DNA of 22,856 nt, taken from the IMG/VR virus record IMGVR_UViG_3300037189_017653, positions 1 through 22,856 of that record; one strand, 5' to 3'. Source of the DNA: a virus. Each line of letters starts with the position of its first letter. The first letter of the stretch is position 1. Positions 15,441 to 22,856 of the stretch are shown in pieces. The position numbers and the translations under genes were made by a program. The notes under the pieces were generated by a model. It did no database searches, was not told the DNA's origin, and saw nothing but the letters and a program-made list of their open reading frames with translations.

Positions 15441-18400
15441 ATGCCTTTAGAGACAAATTTTGATGCAACACCATATTTTGATGATTATGATGCAAATAAT
15501 AATTTTCATAGAGTCTTGTTTAGACCTGGCACTGCAGTTCAAGCTAGAGAACTAACTCAATTACAAACAATCCTACAAGACCAGATCGATAAATTCGGAA
15601 GTCAAATTTTCAAAGATGGTTCCATTGTGGATGGTTGTGGTGTAAGTCTTGAACCAAATTATAATTATATTAAAATAACAGATACGACTGTAGCTGGTTC
15701 TACTATTTCCGTGTCTGATTTTGTTGGGAATAGAGTTGTATCATCTTCTAATCTACAAGCAGTTATTGTAAACTCAATCCAGGGTCTAGAGTCAAATAGT
15801 CCAAATCTCAATACGTTATATATCAAATATATTAACTCAGCAAATTACGCAAATGGTTCTCAACAGAAAACATTCGATGCCGACGAGCCGATTTCGGTTG
15901 TTTCTCCAGAAAACGTCACTATTTCCTCTATTGCTATTGCTAATTCTTCATATTCTCCGGTTGGCAGTGGTTATGCAATGTCAATTACAGAAGGTACCAT
16001 TTTTAAGAATGGTTTTTTCGTTCGTATAAATCCGCAGACTGTAGTTGTATCAAAGTACTCAACTAATGCCGGCAACTCTTCGGTTGGGTTTGTCATGTCT
16101 GAATCAATTGTGACTGCAGATGCCGATCCTACCTTATTTGATAATGCTCTTGGTTCCACTAATTATAACGCACCTGGTGCTAATCGACTAAAGCTCGCCG
16201 GTGTCTTAACAGTGAGAGAATCTGTATCAAATACATCTAATTTTTTCTCAATAATCAATTTTAATTCTGGACAACCTTCGATTCAATTGAAAGATCCAAA
16301 GTATGGAAAACTCGCGGCAGAAATGGCCCGTCGTACATATGAGGAATCTGGTAACTATATCGTAAGTCCGTTTGAATTAAGTGTGGTATCCAATACGACA
16401 AATTCAAACAATCTCGTCCTCGAGGTTAGCAAAGGGTTAGGTTATGTTCAAGGTTATAGAGTAGAATATTCGGATAAAGTTCGTACTGATATTCGTAAGG
16501 GAACTGATACAGTATATTTTCCCAATCAGATTATTACAGCCAATTATGGTAATTATACCTATGTGAAGGAATTGGCTGGACCATTTGATACTAACAATTT
16601 AGATGAAGTTGGTCTATATGCCGTTGCTTCGACAAAATTAACGTCTGCTAATTACACCGTAGGTGGATCGGCTCCAGCAACTCAGATTGGTACCGCAAAG
16701 ATTCGAGCATTAGATCATTTTTCCGGAACTCCAGGTACACCTGATTGTCAATATAAAATGTATCTGTTCGATATTAAAATAACGGCAAGCGGTTTTAGTT
16801 TTGAAGATGTTCGTTCAATCTACGCAACTAATTCAGCCGGTGTTGCAGCATATGCTGATACTGTAACATCCAGTGGTGTTGCTGTTCTTCGTGAAACAGC
16901 ATCGCCCGATCTAATCTTTAATCTAGGCAGTAATGCCGTGCGCAATATCAATACAACTGCAACTTCTTTTTTCTATAAGACAAATACAACCCGCACATTC
17001 CAGGCAAATGGTACAGCGACTCTAACACCACCAACATCACATCCAGGTGGTACAGATGTAATTGCCTTGACTGGTTCTCTATCCGAAGCGAATGAGTTGA
17101 GATTTTTAGTAATTGCTAATACATCTGCGCGTGCAACAAATTCTACGGGTGTTGTATCGATTACAAGTACTTCTAATGTTATTACTGGATCGGGAACATC
17201 TTTTACTACAGAATACGCAGTTGGTGATTGGGTTTATATTGGAGATGTGTCTACATTTAATACTGGAAGAATTACGACTATTTCTAACAATGTATCTATG
17301 TCTGTAGCTAATGCATTCACCTTGTCTCTTGCGAGCAATAATATTTCTCGCTTTTTCCCAGCAGGTGTCCCTGTTTCTTTCTCTAGAGAAGACTCAGCTA
17401 ACGTTTCGGTAGCCTCTGATGGTTCTTCTGCTATATTTAATCTAGGTACTAATCTTGCATCTACATTCGTTGCTTCAATATATTATGATGTGTTTAGAAC
17501 AGGTGCTGTACAAGCAGCAAAAACAATTAATAAAAATCGATATGTAAAGATTCGAGCTAATACTCATCCTACTGCAACTTCTGGCCCATGGTGTCTCGGC
17601 ATTGCTGATGTAACTAAGATTCGCGGTGTTTATCAAGGTACGACATATAGTAATACAAATCCAAACCGATCAGATTTCTTTGTCCTAGATAGTGGGCAAA
17701 GAGGTGGATTGTATGACTATGCATATCTATCATTGAAGCCAGGAAGTGGTCATACTGTGGGTTTAAATGATGTACTTCTTATCGAATTAGATCACTTGAT
17801 ACCTAACTATTCTGGTGGTATTGGTTATTTCTCTGTTGCATCGTATCCGATAGATGATGCGAATACAGCAAATACAACGGCGATTACTACTCCAGAAATT
17901 CCTGTCTTTATATCAGATACAGGCAATGCGTATGATCTCAGAGACACTATTGACTTTAGACCATATGCAAATAATACAGCAAATAGCGCAACAGTTATAG
18001 CAAATGCTACAACCAATCCATCTGCTAATGTTGTTTTGAATATCGATCCAGATGGTGCATATGCACCATCGCCTGATACAAACTTCAATACAGCATTCAC
18101 ATATTATCTGGGGCGCAAGGTTAAGATTGCATTGTCTCAAGACGGTAATATCAATGTTGTTGAAGGTGCGCCGTCGCCTTCTCCAATAAGTCCGCGTGAT
18201 CAGGATGGAACAATGACACTTGGGACTGTGACAATTCCTCCTTATCCTTCATTATCACAACCTGATGTTAGAACTTATAATAGATACGACTATGGTGTAT
18301 CTATTGATCTACAACAACATCGCAGATATACAATGCGAGATATTGGGGTAATCGATAAGAAAGTCGCTCGTCTTGAATACTATACCTCTCTATCACTACT

Positions 18401-21400
18401 TGAGACATCTGCCAAGACTCTGAGTATCAAAGACGATGCGGGTCTAGATAGATTCAAAAATGGTTTTGTGGTAGATTCATTTAAAGGATTTTCTGTATCA
18501 GATACGGCTAATCCGGAATATAAGGCAGCAATTGACGTCAAGATGCAAGAGTTGTCTCCTACAATTAAACGAACATATGTCGATATCAATTTTGATGCTA
18601 ATAACAGTGTTAATGTGGTAAAGGAAGGTAGTTTAATTACACTTGCAAGTAATACTGTTCCTTACATCGAGCAATCATTTGCTTCGAAGACAAGAAACTG
18701 TGTTGAAAACGTATTATATGTCTGGACCGGCAATTTACTATTAAATCCCGAAGGCGATGCTCAACCAGATATTGATGTTGGACCCGATATCGTTGGTAAT
18801 ATTGACTTATCTGGTTTGACAAATTTCATTAATGGTCTTCCGAATTTGATTGGCCCCGAACGTGTTATTTCAACAACCACAACAGGTACAAACGTAAGAA
18901 CATCGGTAAGTACCACGGGGAACAGGATAACTACTACCAGAACAACAGATATTGTAGCTACAACTACTGAGACGACTCAAAGTCAACAGTTAGATTTTAG
19001 TGCTACAAATCTTAATACTGCTTTTGATTTCGGCGAAATTGTACAAGACGTTTCGATTCAACCATTCATTAGACCTCGCCGCATATTCTTTTCAGGGTTC
19101 AATTTAAAGCCAAGCACAACACTGTTTGCTTATTTTGATGGGATAGCAGTATCGCAACATTGCACGCCTACAAATTCATCTGGTGTTCCGACTGGGAATA
19201 AAGGTTCATCACTTATAAGTGATTCAACTGGTGTTGTATATGGTTATTTTGATATTCCAACACAAACATTTAAAACTGGTGATAGAGTATTCAGATTATG
19301 TGATACAGATGATATTAATAATGCATCTAGTTCCATTACAACTCAATCTTCAAGCACTTATACAGCAAGTAATATTTCAATTACAAAAGCGCGATATGGA
19401 TTAAACACAAGAGTTCCACAAATTACATCAACACTTGTTTCTGGTGCAAACGTTTCGTCTCGAGTAGTCTCGTCTAGAGTCTTATCGAGCTCATCAACTT
19501 CAACATCAGTTACAATTCCTCCGCCGGGGGTTGATCCTATTGCTCAGACATTCCTCATTTCGGAATCCGAAGAAAATTCTGGAGTTTTTATCAATAAAAT
19601 TGATGTGTATTTTAGATCAAAGCATCCTACATTAGGTGTAGAGTTGCAAATTAGAGAAGTTGATAACGGCTTTCCTGCTCCAAAAATTTTACCATTCGCA
19701 ACTAGAACATTAACCCCCGCGCAGGTGAACACGAGTACTGATGCTTCTCTTGCAACATCATTTACCTTTGATTCTCCTGTATTTTTACAAGCAGGTTTAG
19801 AGTATTGCTTCGTTGTTATTCCAGTCGGTTCAAACGAAGGTTATAATATTTGGGTAGGTGAAGTTGGTAGCAACGATATTACAACAAATACACCAATCTT
19901 TGTTAATAATTCTACAGGTATATTGTTTACATCTTCTACCAACAGAATTTGGACCCCGTTCCAAAAAGAAGATATTAAGTTTGTAATTCACAGGAAGCAA
20001 TTTACATCACAATCCGGCACTATTCTATATAAAAATAGTGATACGGAGTTTCTAACAGCTAATAACTTCGCCGGTGGATTTATTGTAGGTGAAAAAGTAT
20101 ATGTATCCAATAGTACTTTAGCAATTGGATCTAACTCTGTAACTTCTACAACTAATACGACTGTATCTGTGATTGCTAATGGTACCGTAAATGCACAGAC
20201 CACATTTACTACCGGTAGATCGATATATATTAGTTCTAATGGAAATGTCATTACAAATATTCGTACAATTACGTCTATACCAAATACAACTCATATCGTA
20301 TTGAACACTGCCCCAACGTTTGCTGATTCAAATGCATCGATCGGTCACATGTATTCAAATGGAGCATTGTTCGGGTATTTGAATAGAATAGCACCATCTA
20401 CAAACTATATACAACTGGAACGAAGTACCGCAAATTCTATTGTTGGTTTTGGTAATGTTGTTTCGGCAAACGCTTCAGCAATTTTGATTGGTGGTGAATC
20501 TGGGGCAAGAGCAAATCTAGTATCGGTAGATAATGTACTATACTCAACTATAATTCCTCAATTTTCATACTGCGCACAAATTGGTTCGACAGTCAGTATT
20601 CAGATGAAAGGCACAAGTAACACCGGAATAATGGATTCAGAATGGACCACGACAACATCTGATATGGAAACATTCTTCACCGATAAAGAGCGTATTGTTA
20701 GATCAAGATCAAATGAACTTCAATTTGGAAGCGGTTCTAAATCTTATCAGATTCAGATTCCCATTTCTTCAAGTTCAACAAAGGTATCACCTTTCTTTGA
20801 TGATATTAAGTCCAATGTTATTGCAATTGAAAACATCATAGATGGTAACACTTATAATGAATCTTCACCCGATGGTGGCGTTGCTAAAGCTAAGCATATC
20901 TCCAAAAGAGTTGTACTTGCTGAAGGTCAAGATGCTGAAGATTTGAATGTTTATCTAGCTGCTTATAAACCTTCAAATACAAATATCTTCGTATATGCTA
21001 AGTTGTTAAATGGTGAAGATTCTCAATTAATTGATCTAAAGAGTTGGACTCCATTAACTCAAATCACTCCTGCATCTTCTGTAAGCAGCAGAGTTGATAG
21101 AAGTGATTTCGGAGAGTTTGTCTATGGTTTGTCAACAAAGTACTCAGTCAATACGAGTTCAAACACTGCAATGTCTGATTATGCAGTGTATGGCACGTTC
21201 GGAAATACTAATATCTCCGCGAATGTGATAACGATATCCAATACAACACCTCTTGATATTGGATCTCTCGTGTACTACAGAGGAGATGTTTCAAATACCA
21301 TAGCAAATGGTTTTTATAACATACTTCAATCAAATACAACAACAATTAAGCTATCAACAGCCGGAACTTCAACAGAAGTACTGATAACACCTGCTGCTTC

Positions 21401-21605
21401 AAGTAATACGGCGTCTATTTACTATGTTCCTTTCACAGGATTTAAAGACAGGTATCAAAGTAACATCGTTTCGTATTATACATCAACAGGTGCTTTGTTC
21501 CATTCTTATAAAACTTTCTCAATTAAGATTGTAATGACATCCGAAGAAGGATCACACATCGTCCCTAGAATTGCTGATATGAGAGCAATTGCTCTACAGG
21601 CTTAA
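15441..21605 (+). CDS. Giant DUF4815-type virion structural protein
   Basis: A 2054-residue protein. The N-terminus (about residues 22-60) has F-H-R-V-L-F-R-P-G, V-Q-A-R-E-L-T-Q-L-Q, then D-Q-I-D-K-F-G-S, which I recognise as the start of the DUF4815 family of large myovirus proteins. Residues about 1144-1178 are a Thr/Arg-rich low-complexity linker. Next is a block with I-R-P-R-R-I-F-F and F-A-Y-F-D-G (about 1203-1234). A Ser/Arg linker (1339-1358) leads to D-P-I-A-Q-T-F (from about 1363), a jelly-roll-like segment with I-D-V-Y-F and V-E-L-Q-I-R-E-V. The C-terminus has S-I-K-I-V-M-T-S and P-R-I-A-D-M-R-A-I-A-L. It occupies the place of the T4 peripheral baseplate genes. A role as outer baseplate or fibre platform is inferred. 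AGAGGA lies 8 bases before the ATG. Confidence 0.85.
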   Translation: MPLETNFDATPYFDDYDANNNFHRVLFRPGTAVQARELTQLQTILQDQIDKFGSQIFKDGSIVDGCGVSLEPNYNYIKITDTTVAGSTISVSDFVGNRVVSSSNLQAVIVNSIQGLESNSPNLNTLYIKYINSANYANGSQQKTFDADEPISVVSPENVTISSIAIANSSYSPVGSGYAMSITEGTIFKNGFFVRINPQTVVVSKYSTNAGNSSVGFVMSESIVTADADPTLFDNALGSTNYNAPGANRLKLAGVLTVRESVSNTSNFFSIINFNSGQPSIQLKDPKYGKLAAEMARRTYEESGNYIVSPFELSVVSNTTNSNNLVLEVSKGLGYVQGYRVEYSDKVRTDIRKGTDTVYFPNQIITANYGNYTYVKELAGPFDTNNLDEVGLYAVASTKLTSANYTVGGSAPATQIGTAKIRALDHFSGTPGTPDCQYKMYLFDIKITASGFSFEDVRSIYATNSAGVAAYADTVTSSGVAVLRETASPDLIFNLGSNAVRNINTTATSFFYKTNTTRTFQANGTATLTPPTSHPGGTDVIALTGSLSEANELRFLVIANTSARATNSTGVVSITSTSNVITGSGTSFTTEYAVGDWVYIGDVSTFNTGRITTISNNVSMSVANAFTLSLASNNISRFFPAGVPVSFSREDSANVSVASDGSSAIFNLGTNLASTFVASIYYDVFRTGAVQAAKTINKNRYVKIRANTHPTATSGPWCLGIADVTKIRGVYQGTTYSNTNPNRSDFFVLDSGQRGGLYDYAYLSLKPGSGHTVGLNDVLLIELDHLIPNYSGGIGYFSVASYPIDDANTANTTAITTPEIPVFISDTGNAYDLRDTIDFRPYANNTANSATVIANATTNPSANVVLNIDPDGAYAPSPDTNFNTAFTYYLGRKVKIALSQDGNINVVEGAPSPSPISPRDQDGTMTLGTVTIPPYPSLSQPDVRTYNRYDYGVSIDLQQHRRYTMRDIGVIDKKVARLEYYTSLSLLETSAKTLSIKDDAGLDRFKNGFVVDSFKGFSVSDTANPEYKAAIDVKMQELSPTIKRTYVDINFDANNSVNVVKEGSLITLASNTVPYIEQSFASKTRNCVENVLYVWTGNLLLNPEGDAQPDIDVGPDIVGNIDLSGLTNFINGLPNLIGPERVISTTTTGTNVRTSVSTTGNRITTTRTTDIVATTTETTQSQQLDFSATNLNTAFDFGEIVQDVSIQPFIRPRRIFFSGFNLKPSTTLFAYFDGIAVSQHCTPTNSSGVPTGNKGSSLISDSTGVVYGYFDIPTQTFKTGDRVFRLCDTDDINNASSSITTQSSSTYTASNISITKARYGLNTRVPQITSTLVSGANVSSRVVSSRVLSSSSTSTSVTIPPPGVDPIAQTFLISESEENSGVFINKIDVYFRSKHPTLGVELQIREVDNGFPAPKILPFATRTLTPAQVNTSTDASLATSFTFDSPVFLQAGLEYCFVVIPVGSNEGYNIWVGEVGSNDITTNTPIFVNNSTGILFTSSTNRIWTPFQKEDIKFVIHRKQFTSQSGTILYKNSDTEFLTANNFAGGFIVGEKVYVSNSTLAIGSNSVTSTTNTTVSVIANGTVNAQTTFTTGRSIYISSNGNVITNIRTITSIPNTTHIVLNTAPTFADSNASIGHMYSNGALFGYLNRIAPSTNYIQLERSTANSIVGFGNVVSANASAILIGGESGARANLVSVDNVLYSTIIPQFSYCAQIGSTVSIQMKGTSNTGIMDSEWTTTTSDMETFFTDKERIVRSRSNELQFGSGSKSYQIQIPISSSSTKVSPFFDDIKSNVIAIENIIDGNTYNESSPDGGVAKAKHISKRVVLAEGQDAEDLNVYLAAYKPSNTNIFVYAKLLNGEDSQLIDLKSWTPLTQITPASSVSSRVDRSDFGEFVYGLSTKYSVNTSSNTAMSDYAVYGTFGNTNISANVITISNTTPLDIGSLVYYRGDVSNTIANGFYNILQSNTTTIKLSTAGTSTEVLITPAASSNTASIYYVPFTGFKDRYQSNIVSYYTSTGALFHSYKTFSIKIVMTSEEGSHIVPRIADMRAIALQA
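17140..17390 (+). other. Embedded 'G-T-S-F-T-T' beta domain in the giant protein
   Basis: Residues about 567-650 have V-V-S-I-T-S-T-S-N-V-I-T-G-S-G-T-S-F-T-T, then V-G-D-W-V-Y-I-G-D and G-R-I-T-T-I-S-N-N. This sequence order is a common small beta domain of phage fibre and baseplate proteins. It is present once and breaks up the DUF4815 part of the protein. Confidence 0.5.
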
Positions 21606-21610
21606 TAAAT

Positions 21611-21823
21611 ATGAAATATATAAAAGTTAAAGATGCAGAAGAATTGGTTAGAGACGTCAACTCTTCTGCTATATTAAATACTGATAATTCCGGACTTGCG
21701 CAATATAAAACAAGAAAGCAAAAAGAAGCTATGGTCGACCGAATCATACAAGAGCAAATAGAGCTAAGGAAAGAAGTCGGTGAGATCAAAGATATTCTTA
21801 AGCAGCTTATAGGACAAAAGTAA
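21611..21823 (+). CDS. Small helical protein, 70 residues, function unknown
   Basis: The protein is charged and helical. Residues 1-25 include A-E-E-L-V-R-D and N-S-S-A-I-L-N-T-D-N; residues 32-70 alternate Lys/Arg/Glu with Ile/Leu in a heptad-like pattern suggesting a coiled coil. I recall similar small genes with a V-R-D ... A-I-L-N-T-D motif in marine T4-like phages, always without function. It lies five bases after the giant gene and abuts the next ATG. Its upstream ribosome site is poor, so translation may depend on coupling. A fibre-assembly chaperone or minor virion protein is possible, but neither is shown. Confidence 0.75.
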   Translation: MKYIKVKDAEELVRDVNSSAILNTDNSGLAQYKTRKQKEAMVDRIIQEQIELRKEVGEIKDILKQLIGQK

Positions 21824-22495
21824 ATGACGATTACGGTTACTCAGATAGCTAATACTCAAACATTCGGCACTTGGTTGGCAACGACAAATCGTCTTGCCAA
21901 TCTAATGTCACAGAATGTAGTAACGGCGGACGCGTCGCTCGGAGGATCAGTCACTACTGGTAATACATATATTGATGGACATTTCGGTGCACAATATGTC
22001 TACGTTGCTAATACGTTAAAAGGTGGTAATCTATCTTCCAACGGTGCTCTCACTATTCAGGCAAATCTAGCAGTCACCAATGGTTCAAGTAATATCTTTT
22101 TTGTCACTGCAAATTCTACAACATCAGTTTTATCTTTCTCTGGTAGTGTAATACTAAATTCAATTGGTCATCAATTTGCAAACAGTTACACTTTTTTAAA
22201 TAGCTCTACTGCTGCAAATATTGATGTTGTTTCTGCTTCTCTATATCGCTCATTTGAATATTTGGTTCAACTTGTAGATTCTACAATTACACCTAATCCT
22301 TATTATCATTCTACAAAAATTTCAATTATACATGATAATACAACCGCTTATATAACTGAATATGGTACATTGTTTAATAGTGTATCTTTGGGTTCTTTCG
22401 ATGTTCTCGTCGGCGGCGGTAATATTGGATTGCAGTTAACACCAACTACGGCAAACGTTGTCGCTAAATTCATCAGAACTTCTATAGTTCCGTAA
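21824..22495 (+). CDS. Small fibre-like virion protein
   Basis: A 223-residue protein. The N-terminus (F-G-T-W-L-A-T-T-N-R-L-A-N, residues 14-26) resembles the attachment segment at the head of many marine T4-like fibre proteins, followed by short strands with T-T-G-N-T-Y and L-K-G-G-N. From about residue 130 a compact domain begins: I-D-V-V-S-A-S-L-Y-R-S-F-E-Y, then K-I-S-I-I-H-D-N, Y-I-T-E-Y-G and L-G-S-F-D-V. I recognise this as a C-terminal cap common in such fibres. The product looks like a very short fibre with attachment and cap but little shaft. AGGA at 21811-21814 is a good ribosome site. Confidence 0.72.
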   Translation: MTITVTQIANTQTFGTWLATTNRLANLMSQNVVTADASLGGSVTTGNTYIDGHFGAQYVYVANTLKGGNLSSNGALTIQANLAVTNGSSNIFFVTANSTTSVLSFSGSVILNSIGHQFANSYTFLNSSTAANIDVVSASLYRSFEYLVQLVDSTITPNPYYHSTKISIIHDNTTAYITEYGTLFNSVSLGSFDVLVGGGNIGLQLTPTTANVVAKFIRTSIVP

Positions 22496-22504
22496 GAGGT
22501 TAAC

Positions 22505-22828
22505 ATGGCACAAAAACTTAATCTAGTTATTGATCAAGGTGCGACTTTCAGCAAATCGTTCACCGTGAATGATAGTGATGGCATGCCGATGGATTTGTCA
22601 TCTTATACCGCAAGAAGCAAGATAAAGAAATCTTATTCCTCTAGTAACTCTTATGCTTTCACTGCAACTTGTAATAGTTCGGGTGTTGTCGTATTAGCAA
22701 TGAATTCAAATGTATCAGCTTCAATTGTTGCTGGCAGGTATGTATATGACGTTGAACTAGATAATGGTTCATATGTGTTTAGAACTGTTGAAGGAATAGT
22801 GACGGTAACACCTCAAGTAACAACATGA
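22505..22828 (+). CDS. Small beta-rich virion protein
   Basis: A 107-residue protein with L-N-L-V-I-D-Q-G-A-T-F near the start, then P-M-D-L-S-S-Y-T-A-R, an alternating strand region and G-R-Y-V-Y-D-V-E-L near residue 80. This order is typical of small immunoglobulin- or BppU-like modules in phage tail fibre clusters, where they act as connectors. AGAGG ends five bases before the ATG. The stop overlaps the next start in ATGA. The structural class is likely; the exact position in the virion is not known. Confidence 0.7.
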   Translation: MAQKLNLVIDQGATFSKSFTVNDSDGMPMDLSSYTARSKIKKSYSSSNSYAFTATCNSSGVVVLAMNSNVSASIVAGRYVYDVELDNGSYVFRTVEGIVTVTPQVTT

Positions 22829-22856
22829 CAACCATCACTATCGGTTATCCTTCACA
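22825..22856 (+). CDS. Start of a further gene (5' end only, runs off the right edge)
   Basis: An ATG overlaps the stop codon of the preceding gene by four bases and opens a frame to the window edge. The ten visible residues are MTTITIGYPS. The overlap suggests coupled translation and therefore another structural or fibre protein. The fragment is too short to name a family. Confidence 0.55.
   Translation, partial: MTTITIGYPS

Noticed and set aside
17825-18140. Minus-strand open frames within the giant gene, one rich in cysteine
   Set aside because: Overlapping antisense frames with no ribosome site; their composition mirrors the codon pattern of the sense gene.
1-22856. tRNA genes, CRISPR arrays, insertion sequences, rho-independent terminators
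   Set aside because: None was found by eye. Gaps between genes are too short to hold most of these, and no GC-rich stem followed by a T run was seen at gene ends.

Overview
The window is part of the late structural region of a tailed phage with a contractile tail (myovirus). It belongs to the T4 superfamily, in the broad group of marine T4-like phages such as cyanophages and pelagiphages. The evidence is the order and sequence of the baseplate genes: gp48-like tube cap, gp53, gp27-like hub, gp5-like OB protein, needle, an unknown hub-region protein, gp25, gp6, gp7, gp8, then a giant DUF4815-type structural protein. A T4 gp4-type head-completion nuclease points the other way. The DNA is AT-rich, coding density is nearly complete and no bacterial gene is visible. 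The host cannot be read from this window. The assignments come from remembered family motifs, not from a database search.

Layout. On the left (1-483, minus strand) are the first 18 codons of an unidentified gene and the complete gp4-like nuclease, joined by an ATGA overlap. A 55-bp divergent gap (484-538) holds an exact T4-type late promoter box (TATAAATA) facing right and a near-match (AATAAATA) facing left. Everything from 539 to the right end is one plus-strand gene series with gaps of 0-15 bases or 4-base overlaps, so it is probably one late operon or a few overlapping late transcripts. No gene-free stretch exceeds 60 bases. I saw no terminator, tRNA, IS element or CRISPR.

How the genes work together. 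gp27-like hub, OB-fold gp5-like protein and separate beta-helical needle form the central spike. The gp48-like protein caps the hub and starts the tail tube. gp53, gp25, gp6, gp7 and gp8 build the six wedges around it. The 2054-residue DUF4815-type protein sits where T4 keeps its peripheral baseplate genes (9-12). It is followed by a 70-residue helical protein, a small fibre-like protein, a small beta-sandwich-like protein and the start of another gene.

Most unusual features. (1) gp8 is about 3.6 times the length of T4 gp8. It keeps the T4-like ends and carries large Asn/Ser/Thr-rich beta-repeat insertions between conserved blocks. (2) The same roughly 55-residue repeat type appears in gp53 and gp7, so three wedge proteins share a spreading module. 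In one pair of copies the DNA similarity is still visible. (3) The gp5 function is split over two genes with no recognisable lysozyme domain. A Gly/Ala/Asn-rich hydrophobic helical segment replaces it, and an equally hydrophobic helical protein of unknown role is encoded just downstream.
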